Of a DNA stretch of 13,624 nucleotides, positions 1 through 9,590 are shown one piece after another. Each line of letters opens with the position of its first letter. Position 1 is the stretch's first letter. Location of the stretch: assembly GCA_003024985.2 (NCBI GenBank), contig PXIH01S0019243.1. One strand, given 5' to 3'. The stretch comes from Euperipatoides rowelli. Its lineage: Eukaryota; Onychophora; Udeonychophora; Euonychophora; Peripatopsidae. The notes under the pieces were generated by a model. It was not told the DNA's origin. It made no database searches and worked only from the letters and a program-made list of their open reading frames with translations. The position numbers were made by a program, and so were the translations under genes.

Positions 1-810
1 AACAGCCAAAAAAAATATCATTAAATCAGACGGAAAGGAAACAAAACATCCAGGCAACAAAAGAAAAAGAAAACCTTATCAAAATATCTACAACAAAAAT
101 ATAAATAAGGTGCCCAGTGGGTGACAAGAATAAACTTTGCCCCGTGTACCAAAACATCATGGTACACCACTGTTTATATTTCACAATAACTTAAATTAAA
201 AGAAGTTTAAAAAAAAAATTACGGAATAAAATATAATATGTTTCTGGATGGCATTTCTTTATGGATTCCAAATAAATTGTCCTGATTGGTTTTATTCATT
301 GTTATTAGTATTTTTGCAAAGAAAAAAGGTTCAATGTTGAAGTTAATAACTGTAGCTTATTCATTTCAGTCACATACAAAGAGTGAGTTCAGCAATTTTA
401 TTTATTATCTTACAATATATATAAAAAAAAAACTAAACTAAATATTCAATCAAGGAATGAAATCCTTAAAGTGACAGTTAAAATACTTATTATAAAAAGA
501 AACTTGATATAATGGAATGTGTTGTACTGTATAAAATAACTAAGGGGAAAAAATAACACTAGAGACTACAAAATATACCACCNNTAGGACTATATTCATT
601 TTGCTATATAGGCGGTGGCCTTAGAACTTTATTATATATAACACTAGCTTAGCTTCATAAATATTTTTATTTTAAAATACCCAGAATACAATACTCTAAT
701 GCACTTATGCAGTACATAATTTTTCTATACTGATGTATTTATTATGCTCTATAGTTATATGTGCAGTACTATATAAATTCATTTAGCTACATAATTATTT
801 AAAGTTTTGG
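1..810. other. AT-rich DNA with no recognised gene
   Basis: This stretch is strongly AT-rich, with A- and T-runs and no long open frame on either strand. An open frame without a start codon runs from base 2 to a TGA at 122-124. It contains a short basic patch (KRKRK) and could be the tail of an exon or transposon ORF entering from the left, but 40 codons in AT-rich DNA is not evidence of coding. Two unresolved bases (NN) lie at 583-584, which shows that this is draft assembly sequence. I see no promoter, RNA gene or inverted repeat that I can support here. Confidence 0.6.
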
Positions 811-925
811 AAATACCCAGTTTTTAGGTATTTACCCAGGGCAGGGGTAAATACCCAGGTAAATACCCAAAAATATTTACCCTACCCACTGGGTAAATAT
901 TTACCCCACCCACCGGGCCACATCA
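811..925. repeat. Cluster of GGGTAAATA / TATTTACCC motifs next to the satellite edge
   Basis: Within about 110 bp the words TACCC, GGTAAATA and TATTTACCC recur many times in both orientations, so the block can fold on itself (for example CACTGGGTAAATATTTACCC around 888-905). It ends in CCACCCACCGGGCCACATCACTAG, directly where the 49-bp satellite begins. Read on the minus strand this edge starts TAGTGATGTGGCCCGG, which resembles the CAGTG-type ends of hAT-family transposons. A matching second end and an 8-bp duplication were not found, so this is a repeat of unknown class, possibly one terminus of a mobile element. Confidence 0.45.
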
Positions 926-3900
926 CTAGGTATGAGTCACCATGATCTTCTGATTTGAATGACACTTAGTGTGCATAACGGAGACTCACCATGCACTCCT
1001 GAGTTGAATGACAACATGTGTGAATGGGTGGGAATCAATATCTTATCTTGTGTAAAATGATACTCATTGTGGATGGATGGCACTCAGCCTTATATCCTTA
1101 TTAAAATGATACCTAGTGTTCATGAATGAGACTCAAGCTGATCTGCTGACTCAAATATCTGGTGGGTGAGGGGAGGACTCAGCCTAATGTCCAGGGTCAA
1201 ATGATACCTAGTGTACTTGGTTGGATCTGTACTCACACTAATGTTCAAAGTTAAAGTGTAAGACTCACACTGAGTCTCCTGAGTCGAATGATACCTGATT
1301 TGTGTAATGAAAGACTCACCCTAGTTGTTGAGAAAATGATAAACAATGTGAATGGGTGAGACTCAAATATATTTAGTCAAATGATAGGTAATGTGTCTGT
1401 GTCTCACTTTGATCTCCTGTGGTGAATGATACCTAATGTGCATGAGTTTAATGATAAGTAGTGTTATTGGGTGGTATTAACCCTTATTTCCTGAGCCAAG
1501 TGATACATGGTGGACATGGGTGAGAATCACCCTTAATTCCTGAGTCTAAAGATACCTGATGGGCTTGGGTGGGCCCCACCCTGAACTCCTGAGTCAAATA
1601 ATACCTAGTGTGCTTGTGCAAAATGTACCTGGTACCCTAATCTCCTGATTTGAATGACATTTAGTGTGCATGGGTTGAACTTACTCTGGTCTCTTAATTA
1701 TAATGATTCCAACTATGCATGGGTGAAGCTCCTCTTGATCTCCTGAGGCAAATGATAACTGGTATAAATGCATTTTTGTGTGGGGGGTGGGGCACTCACA
1801 CTGGTTTCCTGATTTGAATTATACCTAATGTGCATGGGTGGAACTCAATATTATATGAGTCCAATGGAACTATTGTGCATTGGTGGATATTACTCTGGTG
1901 TTCTGAGTTCAATGATATATAGTGTATATGATTCAACACCCACTGATGTCCTGAGTTTAATGACACCTATTGTGCAGTGGTCGGACTTACACTGAACTTC
2001 TGTGCTGAATCATACCAGTGCATATGGGTGGGGCTCATCATATTCATCATATTCTATTGAATAGAATGATATTTAGTGTGGGTGTGTATGTGTGTGAAGA
2101 GGGGACTCACTGTGATCTCTTGAGTTGAATGATAACTAGTGTGTATGAGTGGGACTCATTCTGATCTCCTGATGAAATTAAACCTAGTTGCATGGGCTGG
2201 TACTTACCCTATTCTCAAGAGTAAAAATAATATCTATTGTGTATATGTATCAAATGATAACTAGTGTGAATATATTGCTTTCACCATGATCTCCTTAGTC
2301 AAATGTTATCTAGAGTGCATGAGTGGAACTCAATCTGATCTCCTGAGTTAAATATGTGGTGAGAAAGGGTGGGACTCAGTCTAATCTCCTGAAACAAATA
2401 AAACATAGTGTTCAATGGTAGGACTCTCCCTGATCTCCTGAGGCAAATGATACCCTCACCCTTATCTCCTAAGTCAAATAATACCTAGTGTGTGTTTGTG
2501 TGATCGCCTGAGTTAAATGAAAACTTGTGTGCTTGAGTGGGACTCACTTGTATCTCGTTATTCGAATGATAACTTGTGGGCATTATAACTAGTGTGGATG
2601 GGTTAGACTCACCATTATTCCCTGGATCAAATGACATCAAGTGTACCTGAGTCAACTCACCCTGATCTTCAAAGTAGAAAGATACCATATGTGCATGGGG
2701 GGAACCTATACTGTTATCCTGAGTTGAATGAAACATATTGTGTTTGAGGATGGATTAAACCTTATCTCCTAAGTCAAATGATACTGAATGTGTTTTGGTA
2801 GGACTCACCCAATCTCATTGAGTTGAATGATAGCGAATGTGCAATTGTGCATAGGTAAGGCACACGCTGATCTCTTGATTTGAAAGGCATTATGTGCAAG
2901 GGTGGAACTCATCCTGATTTCCTGACCCAATGGTACCTATAGTGTATAGTTGGATTTCACCCTGATGTAGAGTTGAATGATATAAAGTGTGCATGGGTTG
3001 GACACCCCCTGATCTGCTAAGTCACTGATCTACTAAGTCAAATGACATCTAGTGTGGATGTTAGGACTCAGCCTGATCAACTAAGTTGAATGCTACATAG
3101 TGTGCATGGATGGGACTCAACCAATCATCTCAGTCAAATGGTAACTAATATGTGTGTGGGTACACACCCTGATCTCTTAAAAGTCAAAGATACATAATGT
3201 GCATGGGTGGAACTCATCCTGATTTCCAGAATAAAATATCTAGTCTGCATGGGTGGAGCTAACCATGATGAGTTTTTATACCTAGTGATCATGAATGGAA
3301 CTTACCTTAATCTCCATAAATCCTGATTGAATTACACCTAGTGTAGATGTGTACGACTCACTTTGATATCCTTAGTCAAAAGGTACCTAATGTTATTGGA
3401 TGGGACTAACCCTTACGTTGTATTTAAATGATAAATAGTGAGCATGGTTAGGACTCACCCTGATCACATGAGTTGAATGTTATGTTTTGTATGTGAAGGT
3501 GGATTCATCTTGATCTCTTGAGTTGAATAATACCTAGTTTGTGTGGGTGGTAATTTAATGATCACCTGAGTTAAAATATACCAAGTGTCTAGTGATTCCT
3601 GTTGGGTATGGCTCTCAACATGATTTCCTGAGTCAAATGATATTTAGTGTGTGTGTGTGTGGGGGACTCATGCTGATAAACTGTCTCAAATGATAATTAA
3701 TGTGCATGGATGGGACCCAAAATGATCTTCTAAGTCAACTGATTCCTAGCATTATGGGTAGCACACTGCCTGATCTCTATGTCAAAAAAATATTTATTGT
3801 ACATGAATGGGAATCATGCCAATCTCTTAGCTAAATGACACCTAGTGCATTTGTGTGGTAATATCTTCATTTGCTGAGTTGATTGTGATACCTAGTGTGC

Positions 3901-4533
3901 TTGGGTTGGACTCAACCTGAATTTAAATGAAACCTGGTGTGTATGGTTGTAGCATATGCTAATCTCCTGAGTTGATTGATACCTGGTGTGTCTGGATAGG
4001 ATCACAAAGGACTCTTGATCTGAATAATACCTAATGTGCTTGGTTGGAACTCATCCTATTAACCTGATTCCAATGGTATCTACTGTGGAGGGATGGATCT
4101 GAGTTGAATAATACCTAATGGGCAAGGATCAGACATCCCTGATCTTTTGACTCTAATGACACCTGGTGTGCACAAGTCAGACTGAGCCTGATCCTAGGAG
4201 TTGAATGATATGTAGCTTACATGAATTTGACTCATGCTGATCTACTGCATTAAATTATAACCTAGGGTGCATAAGTGGGACTCATCCTCATCAAATAAGT
4301 TAAATACACCTAGTGTGCACTGTGCAATGTGCATGGGTTGGACTCACACTGATCTTCTGTGGAAAATGCTAGCTAATGTGCATGATTGGGTCTGTTGCAC
4401 CTTGAACTCATGAATTATATGATACCCACTGAACATGGATGGGATTAACCCTAATCTTTTGAGTTAAATGATACTGAGTGTGAATAGGTGGAATGACTCT
4501 GATATCCTGATTTCAACACTACCTAGAGTGCAT

Positions 4534-4547
4534 GGGGGGGGGGGGGG
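4534..4547 (+). repeat. Run of 14 G inside a satellite unit
   Basis: The CATGGG part of one satellite unit has expanded to an uninterrupted G14 tract. It probably arose by replication slippage. Long homopolymers are also a common site of assembly length error, so its exact length should not be trusted. Confidence 0.8.
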
Positions 4548-5015
4548 CAGTGTCTGATTTTCTGAGTTGAATGATACCTACTGTGTGAGGGTGGGACTCA
4601 CCCTAATCTACTTATTTGACTGATACCTAATGTGCAAGGTTGAGACTATAATCACCTTCATATCATGAGTTGAATAATACTTGTTTGTATAGATGGGACT
4701 CATCCTGATCACCTTGGTTGAGTGAATCCCATCTTTGTTGCATGGGTGGGACTCACTCTGATCTACTGAGTCAAATTATTTCTATTGTGTCCTACCCTGA
4801 TTTTCTCATTAGAATTATACCTAATAGTGAGGTTGGGTGGGACTAATTCTGATATGGTGAGTCAAATGATACCTAGTGTGATTGTATTGACTCACTTTGA
4901 TCTGATTCAAATTATAATTATGTGAATAGGTGGAACTCATCCTGATCTTTAGAGTCAAATGATATCTATATCTGATTAGTGGGACACACCATGATATGCT
5001 GAGTTGAATGATACC

Positions 5016-5018
5016 TAC
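5016..5018. repeat. Target-site duplication of element B, left copy (TAC)
   Basis: The satellite word GATACCTAC ends here, and TAC is repeated at 12931-12933 immediately outside the other end of element B. Dropping one copy and the element gives GATACCTAC followed by TGTACATGG, which matches the satellite consensus GATACCTAGTGTGCATGG in register and length. That fit makes the 3-bp duplication much more credible than three bases alone. Confidence 0.75.
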
Positions 5019-5178
5019 TAGTCCTGTCAAGCTGGGGTTTTTAAAAGAAAAAATATATAAAGCTATATTTGACCCCCATCAAATACCCACATATAGACAA
5101 GTTTATAGCCAAAAGTCCCCAACCCTATCCCACTTCCTTCCTCCCCCACCTTCCACCAAAATAATAAAATGCAAATTT
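5019..5178 (+). repeat. Element B left terminal inverted repeat
   Basis: It begins TAGTCCTGTCAAGCTGGGG and pairs with the reverse complement of the right end, which begins TAGTCGAGTCAACCTGTTCC. Homology continues inward through matching blocks such as GACCCCCATCAA, AGACAAGTTTATAG, AAAGTCCCCAACCC and CCCACTTCCTTCCTCCC. It fades near the AAAATAATAAAATGCAA stretch. An open frame at 5008-5307 runs across it and is not a gene. Confidence 0.85.
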
Positions 5179-5211
5179 TCCTACTATAAATATTGTATTT
5201 CAGAAAGTATT

Positions 5212-5643
5212 CAATCTAGACCAATGAGCTTTTGTTTAAAATCATCTAATAGCATAAAAAATCAAATAACTTTATTATTATTATTATTATTATTCCATTT
5301 CCATTAAATGCATAAAAAATATTTTGTCTTTAAGGAAAATCAACTTTTTCCAACATCTCTGTTATATTTATTGATATAAATTTTGAAAGAAATAATGTGG
5401 AAAATTATTTTTTATAAGGTTCAAAAACAATCTAGACCAATGAGCTTTTGTTTAAAATCATCTAATAGCATAAAAAATCAAATATTATTATTATTATTAT
5501 TATTATTATTCCATTTCCATTAAATGCATAAAAAATATTTTGTCTTTAAGGAAAATCAACTTTTTCCAACATCTCTGTTATATTTATTGATATAAATTTT
5601 GAAAGAAATAATGTGGAAAATTATTTTTTATAAGGTTCAAAAA
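5212..5643. repeat. Near-identical tandem duplication, 2 x 216 bp
   Basis: The block starting CAATCTAGACCAATGAGC at 5212 begins again at 5428, and all landmarks recur at exactly 216 bp: CCATTTCCATTAAATGC at 5295 and 5511, and the end TTCAAAAAC. The only differences I see lie at the start of the ATT microsatellite, where AACTTT in the first copy has become further ATT units in the second. Everything else nearby is heavily diverged, so this duplication is recent or an assembly artefact. Copies: 5212-5427 and 5428-5643. Confidence 0.93.
5270..5510. repeat. ATT microsatellites inside the 216-bp duplication
   Basis: Pure (ATT)n tracts lie at about 5272-5294 and 5483-5510, one per duplicated copy. 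The second is longer, and this accounts for essentially all sequence difference between the copies while their total length stays at 216 bp. Confidence 0.85.
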
Positions 5644-5786
5644 CAAAAATAGATATTTAAAATCATATATTATATTTCATATATTAGTTTGATTAGAAGG
5701 CTAAAAACAGGCAACAATTTGTACCAAACATCGTTTCCGGAACAATGACGTTAAGGTACTCTCAGTTATCAATATTTAAAACATAA

Positions 5787-5792
5787 TTTATT
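5787..5792 (-). promoter_or_regulatory. Possible polyadenylation signal of gene B
   Basis: AATAAA on the minus strand, about 160 bp past the gene B stop codon. In DNA this AT-rich the hexamer is expected by chance, so position is the only support. Confidence 0.25.
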
Positions 5793-5950
5793 CATTCTCA
5801 AAATCTAAAGAAATATGTTTAGCTAAAAGTACATATCTTTAAGAAGAGTATAGAAAAGAACACAGAGTGAGAAGGTTTCTCTCAGTGGTCTAAATGGACT
5901 CCGTGAATCTCTATAACATCCACCTCAATGTCCTCATCTTCTAACACAGA

Positions 5951-6407
5951 TCAATTTGTACAGGATCCTCCACAAACTCCGCACATTTCAGTGCAGCATA
6001 AAGATGCTTTTACACAGCTGCAGTTATTTTTGCAGGACATCTTGAAATTACATGAGATCAAATTTTTAACATCCTCAGGTGCTGGTGGTTTTGTAGAATG
6101 AACAGGATAAGAGTGTGTTGTTCTCAAGACTCCAACCCTATTCATTTGAGTTGACATCCATCTTTCCAAGCCATTTTTGAACCTGATAGTATGTCTGAAA
6201 GGAGTGTAGCTTAGCTGCAGAAGAGGTTGGGGGAAGTGATGCCATGTTAAATTTTGATTTCAAAGAAATTTTTGCCACAGCCATTAAATACATTGTATAT
6301 CTGCTTTCATATAAACTGTTAGATTTACAACCATATAAATTAAGGATAAAAGCCTCTCCTACATTTTTAATCTCTTTTAGTCAACACCACTTTGATTAAA
6401 CATCTTA
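5951..6407 (-). pseudogene. Gene B, 3' part: C-terminus of FEN1/XPG-like transposon protein
   Basis: This is the C-terminal portion of the gene interrupted at 6407/11493. Read from 6407 downward it gives a KMFNQSG segment, then NVGEAFILNLYG, ESRYTMYL, SLPPTSSAAKLHSF and TYYQVQKW. It then moves to the frame of an open stretch at 6169-5951 containing PPAPED, ISCNFKMSCKNNCSC and CGVCGGSCTN before the stop. The order LYG - lRy - LPPT - H - YyQvqW - APE - cysteine cluster is that of this protein family and matches gene A. At least two frame changes (near 6375 and near 6145) and an in-frame stop after VNSNE show it is dead. The cysteine cluster (C at paired CxC / CxxC spacings) probably bound zinc. 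It continues the 5' part with no missing residues once the insert is removed. Confidence 0.85.
6399..6407. repeat. 9-bp target duplication of the SINE-like insert, left copy
   Basis: AACATCTTA here matches AATATCTTA at 11493-11501 with one mismatch. On the minus strand the flanks join as ...AAATTTAAGATGTTTAATC..., which reads through the coding frame of gene B (HAKFK then MFNQSG) without gap. The direct repeat, the A-rich tail next to it and the restored protein all point to one insertion site. Confidence 0.78.
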
Positions 6408-6425
6408 TTTATTTATTTTTTTAAA
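6408..6425 (-). other. A-rich tail of the SINE-like insert
   Basis: On the minus strand this reads as a run of A with interspersed T, ending directly at the left copy of the 9-bp duplication. A simple A-rich 3' end placed exactly at a target duplication is typical of retroposed copies. Confidence 0.6.
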
Positions 6426-6428
6426 TAA

Positions 6429-6454
6429 ATCTCCTCTCCAATAGGAGAAGAGAT
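6429..6454. repeat. Short hairpin near the SINE tail
   Basis: ATCTCCTCTCC and GGAGAAGAGAT form an 11-bp stem around an AATA loop, with one position pairing only as a wobble. It lies just upstream of the A-rich tail in the SINE orientation. It could be part of a conserved SINE 3' end recognised by a partner LINE, or chance. Confidence 0.55.
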
Positions 6455-6504
6455 GTATTTTTTTTGGTTAATAACTAATATAAACTCATAATTACTTGCT
6501 AATA

Positions 6505-6905
6505 CGTGCTAAACAGGTTCCTTGTGGTGCAAAAAGCAGTATACGGTGTTAAACAGGTTCCTTGTGGTACAAAGAGCAACGTAAGGTGTTAAACAGGTTC
6601 CTTGTGGTGCAAAGAGCAGTGTAAGGTGTTAAACAGGTCCATTGTAGTGCAAAGAGCAGCATAAGGTGTTAAACAGGTTCCTTTTAGTGCTTATGGCAGC
6701 TTAAGGTGTTAAACAAGTTCCCTGTGGTGCAAAGAACAGTGTAAGGTGCTAAACATGTTCCTTGTGGTGAAAAGGGCAGCATAAGGTTCTAAACAGGTTC
6801 CTTGTGGTGCAAAGGACAGCATAGGTATTAAACAGTTTCCTTGTGGTGCAAATATCAGTGTAAGGGGTTAAACAGGTTACTTGTGGTGCAATGGGTAGCA
6901 TACTT
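6505..6905. repeat. 40-bp minisatellite, ten units
   Basis: The word AAACAGGTTCCTTGTGGTGC recurs with starts at 6511, 6551, 6591, 6631, 6671, 6711, 6751, 6791, 6830 and 6870: exactly 40 bp each time except one 39-bp step. The rest of each unit is AAAGAGCAGNRTAAGGTGTT with a few substitutions. The constant period with modest divergence suggests expansion by slippage or unequal exchange. It lies within the SINE-like body, between its tail and the element A junction. Confidence 0.95.
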
Positions 6906-6932
6906 GGAAAAAACCAAAGCGAGCTGTTACAT

Positions 6933-6935
6933 CTA
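6933..6935. repeat. Possible target duplication of element A, left copy (CTA)
   Basis: CTA immediately precedes the left inverted repeat and CTA follows the right one at 11405-11407. The right side is a CTACTACTA run, so the register is ambiguous and the call rests mainly on the inverted repeats. It has the same length as the duplication of element B. Confidence 0.4.
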
Positions 6936-7140
6936 CAGTAGGAGCTAGTGTGAGTTGAACCTTGTTTTTGGGTATATATATAATGTTTCTTGATGGTTTC
7001 CTGACCTTTTTGACCCGCTGAATCCAAATCCGTTGAGTGCCAGACGTTAAACCTTGAGCATTCTCCACAAAATGGCAGAATCCAAGATGGCCACCATTCT
7101 GCTGGTGCAAGGTTGGTTTGGCTTCTATAATTCGAGTTTA
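6936..7140 (-). repeat. Element A left inverted repeat
   Basis: It is the reverse complement of 11192-11404. Shared blocks include GGAGCTAGTG at the outer end, TTTTTGACC, AATCCAAATCC, CATTCTCCACAAAATGGC and ATTCTATAA-type sequence at the inner end. A further match, GGATTTGAATTGTGAACCACAC at 7247-7268 against 11163-11184, shows that the repeat originally reached further inward and that about 100 bp now separates its parts on the left. Open frames seen here on the minus strand are not genes. Confidence 0.85.
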
Positions 7141-7285
7141 CTACTTCCAATCATAACAGTTGTGCACTCTATTTAATATTAAATTAAAAGAATTATCAAA
7201 TGACATATAGAACATTAAAATTGGACAAGGTGATTTTTTTGAAAATTGGATTTGAATTGTGAACCACACTAAATGTTGGGTAATT

Positions 7286-7375
7286 TTCAACCGATTCAGA
7301 TTCAGCGGATCAAAAATGTCAAGAAACATTATATATGGGCTGCCCGAAAACAAGGTTCAGCTCACACTAGCTCTG
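7286..7375 (+). repeat. Third, internal copy of the element A terminal sequence
   Basis: The stretch from ATTCAGCGGATCAAAAATGTC through AAGAAACATTATATATGGG to AACAAGGTTCAGCTCACACTAGCTC is the reverse complement of about 6943-7033. It has the same orientation as the right end of element A. With the left inverted repeat it forms a 440-bp fold-back (6936-7375), like a small palindromic terminal unit or a remnant of a second element end. Confidence 0.8.
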
Positions 7376-7862
7376 ACTTAAAACATTTTGTGCATCAATA
7401 ATTCTAGAAGTGCACTAGCGTTCAAGATTCATATAGAAAATGACATAGACGAGGACTGTAGTCAATCTATAGCTCAACTGTCTAAGAAGATTAGGGGTAA
7501 ATTTAGTAGACTTGATCCCAACACATAAGAGTTACACATACTGTATCTATGGATAAAATTATGAATCAATGCAGTGGAACATTAAATGGCATTTCTTGCA
7601 AAAATATTTCCTAATCTAGATGGATCGATGCCTGCGGCAATGATTGGACACATAGTTAATAGTGCAATAATGGGCAGACAATGTTACTACATTATGCTTT
7701 AGTACACACCTGGATCAACAATGAACATTAATTGATTGTCTTCACAATTAAGGAGTAACATCATCATATAATGAACTTAGACATTTCCGTATGTCCGCAG
7801 CATCTGCACCAGCTAAGGAGTGGTATAATTTATCTCAACTCTGTGAAGGAAGTTGTCATGTT

Positions 7863-9046
7863 CAGGTCATAGCAGACAACTTAGATGCTCAAACACACTC
7901 CCAAAATTGTCAATTGTCAACACATGGTGTTGCTGTGATAATCACCCATCATGTAAAAGTTGATGAACAACAAGAAACAATATCTAAAAACCAAACAATC
8001 AAACGTATAAAATGGTCAGAAGGAACTTTTGAAAAGTTGTCACTTGAGAAGTCAATATGAAACATTTTTATGAACAGAAAAATCCACCTTTGCCAGAGCA
8101 ATATAAGAACTGAATCGTTCCAACCCTTCAATTTCTTGCGAGTATGCAATTGTATCATCATAGAGATACCTTAAAAGATATGTCCTTTCTTTCAGAAATA
8201 AATGCAAATGAACTATGCCCTGAATATGGTGGTTTCAATATGAAGAATGCTCATGAAAGTGGTAGCAAAATTAAAAGAAAAACAATGTTGTTTATGCTCT
8301 TTATTTAGACATGACTTTGGTTGATCCAAACATTATGAAAACATGCAAAGGTTGAAGCCCAACACCTAACAGAATTAACAGGTCAGGAATAAAATTTCTT
8401 CACAAATGATCAACAGTTATATCATAGTAGCAATGCATAGTGTTTGGGTTGATAAAACCAGTTTTCTAAATTTATTCCTTGATTGTCTGTTATACACATA
8501 TTGATGAGTATTGTTGGTGCAGTAGGTATTTTAATGGCAGGCACCAGCCTTGAAAATGCATTGAAATAAACCTTTGCAGTGGAAAAAACTATCCTCAGAA
8601 TGATAGAGCCCTGCACATGGTTGCTAAAAAGCTTTTAGGACCTATAATCAATCAAAACAGTAGTTTATACTTTACAACAAATCTCATTGCATTGTTAGAA
8701 GAACAAAGTAGTTTGAGTAAAACTACAAAGCTGGGGGTTTAATGTTTTATAAAACCTGTCCTTATAATAATCGAGTTTGTTCATGTTGAAAGGGAAGGTG
8801 ATTGGCCATTACATATGTATACTGTTGAAAAAATGATACCATATTTTTGCATCCGGCCATTTAAACTATACTCACTATGGACTTTATTACTACTGCTTGA
8901 TGCAGGCACTACACCCTCATGTTGTTAAGAAATTAATGGAGGGAGAACATATGATATGTCAATGTGATGGATTATGAAATGCTGTTTGGTCAGATATGTT
9001 TATTGAAAGTACCTACATGTGCTTCAGTCACAGGGCATGAGGTCTT
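7863..9046 (+). other. Gene A transposase-like region with candidate D, D, E residues
   Basis: Within the pseudogene, the conserved acidic positions I can see are the D's of ADNLDA (7875-7886), the TND of FTNDQQ (8408-8410) and the E of MFIEST (9005-9007). The surroundings of the last (WSD..IE.T.M followed by G.VG) are the most strongly conserved part of this protein type as I know it. The spacing D - D - E and the presence in a TIR element suggest an RNase H-fold DDE catalytic core. The role assignment is inference. The stretch 8849-9427 stays in one frame apart from two TGA codons, so it is the least decayed part. Confidence 0.5.
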
Positions 9047-9590
9047 GTTGGCAAAACTCACTGTGAAACTACTGCTGCCATTTGGAATATATCCCTTGAA
9101 ATTTTTGGCAAAATAAAGAGTGATCAGCAGTCAAATGAAAATGGTGATGAGCAATGTGTTGTCACATGTCATGCAAAGGAACATCAAGCCCATATTATTG
9201 CTGATGCGAAAGATGAGGAAAGTATTTGTGAATCACTTGTGATGTGCATTGATGCATTACACAGCAGAAGTCATCCGGAGAAAGGAGTGATCAATATTCA
9301 TTCTGGGCTTGTGATTGATGACACTTCCCTAAATGTACAAGACTCAGTTAAAGTTGACAAAACACAGTGGCTTGAATATGAGCGAGAGTGGCCCCAAGCA
9401 TTCCATCAAACATTACAAGATGGTTAAGACAATGGCTTCACTAAGTAAAAATACGACTAAAATTGGCAAGTCACAGCAAATATTGAATACAGGATTTTAT
9501 ATGGTAGAGTGATGGAATAATGGTCTGATCAAGGGAGTCAATCACCTTAAAGACCTAGTTCAGTTATGAACTGGCCCCAAATTCACCATC

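Larger units (their letters stand above)
926..5018 (+). repeat. Degenerate tandem satellite, ~49-bp unit, left block
   Basis: Roughly 80 diverged head-to-tail units fill this stretch. Each unit is built from the blocks CTGATCTCCTGAG, then (T)CAAATGATACCTAGTGTG, then CATGGGTGGGACTCAC. Spacing between successive GATACCTA words is near 49 bp but varies because of small indels. Neighbouring units differ a lot, so the array is old or poorly homogenised. Local simple-sequence growth is seen: GT runs near 2078-2096 and 3646-3660, and a run of 14 G at 4534-4547. Several units carry TGAGTCA. No protein is expected; the open frames crossing the array only translate the repeat. The array breaks at 5018, where element B begins. 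Confidence 0.93.
5179..5950. other. Element B non-coding 3' flank of gene B
   Basis: AT-rich DNA lies between the left inverted repeat and the stop of gene B. It holds the 2 x 216 bp tandem duplication. On the minus strand an AATAAA lies at 5792-5787, about 160 bp beyond the gene B stop, and could be its former polyadenylation signal. No other gene is visible. Confidence 0.6.
6408..6935 (-). mobile_element. SINE-like insert, body and A-rich tail (3' part)
   Basis: On the minus strand this is the 3' portion of a retroposon whose tRNA-like head lies at 11492-11408. From the junction with element A at 6935 it runs through a short unique stretch, then ten 40-bp minisatellite units, a unique stretch around 6455-6505, a hairpin, and finally an A-rich tail (TTTAAAAAAATAAATAAA on the minus strand) that abuts the 9-bp target duplication. 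Tail plus duplication is the signature of LINE-driven retroposition. It carries no coding frame; two minus-strand open frames that begin near 7150 and 7110 and run leftward are chance readings of minisatellite and inverted repeat. The minisatellite may have expanded after insertion. Assigning head and body to one SINE is an inference. Confidence 0.6.

Noticed and set aside
2-124. Basic C-terminal open frame entering from the left edge
   Set aside because: Forty codons with Lys/Asn-rich composition is what AT-rich DNA gives by chance. No motif beyond a KRKRK patch supports it.
2485-2736. Open frame on the minus strand inside the satellite (83 codons), and a similar one at 4821-5030
   Set aside because: Its translation repeats motifs set by the 49-bp unit (NN.IQVSPTQAH type) and has no start context or homology. 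It is repeat DNA read as protein.
5008-5307. Plus-strand open frame of 99 codons
   Set aside because: It crosses the end of the satellite, the element B terminal repeat and an ATT microsatellite (ending in a run of Leu). No gene would respect those boundaries.
5951-6169. Independent small cysteine-rich protein (metallothionein-like)
   Set aside because: The adjacent upstream frames carry the LYG, LPPT and YyQvqW motifs that always precede this cysteine tail in the family, and gene A has the same tail in the same place. It is the end of gene B.
6505-6905. CRISPR-like array, because of regular 40-bp spacing
   Set aside because: The whole unit repeats, with no unique spacers, and the setting is eukaryotic.
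6893-6935. Apparent similarity between DNA outside the left inverted repeat and the tRNA-like head outside the right one
   Set aside because: The match needs several gaps and is short. It is better explained as chance, because a CTA duplication and SINE continuity across element A account for both flanks.
6749-7150. Minus-strand open frames of 133 and 77 codons
   Set aside because: They cover the element A inverted repeat and the 40-bp minisatellite, and their ends translate the repeat unit. No family motif.
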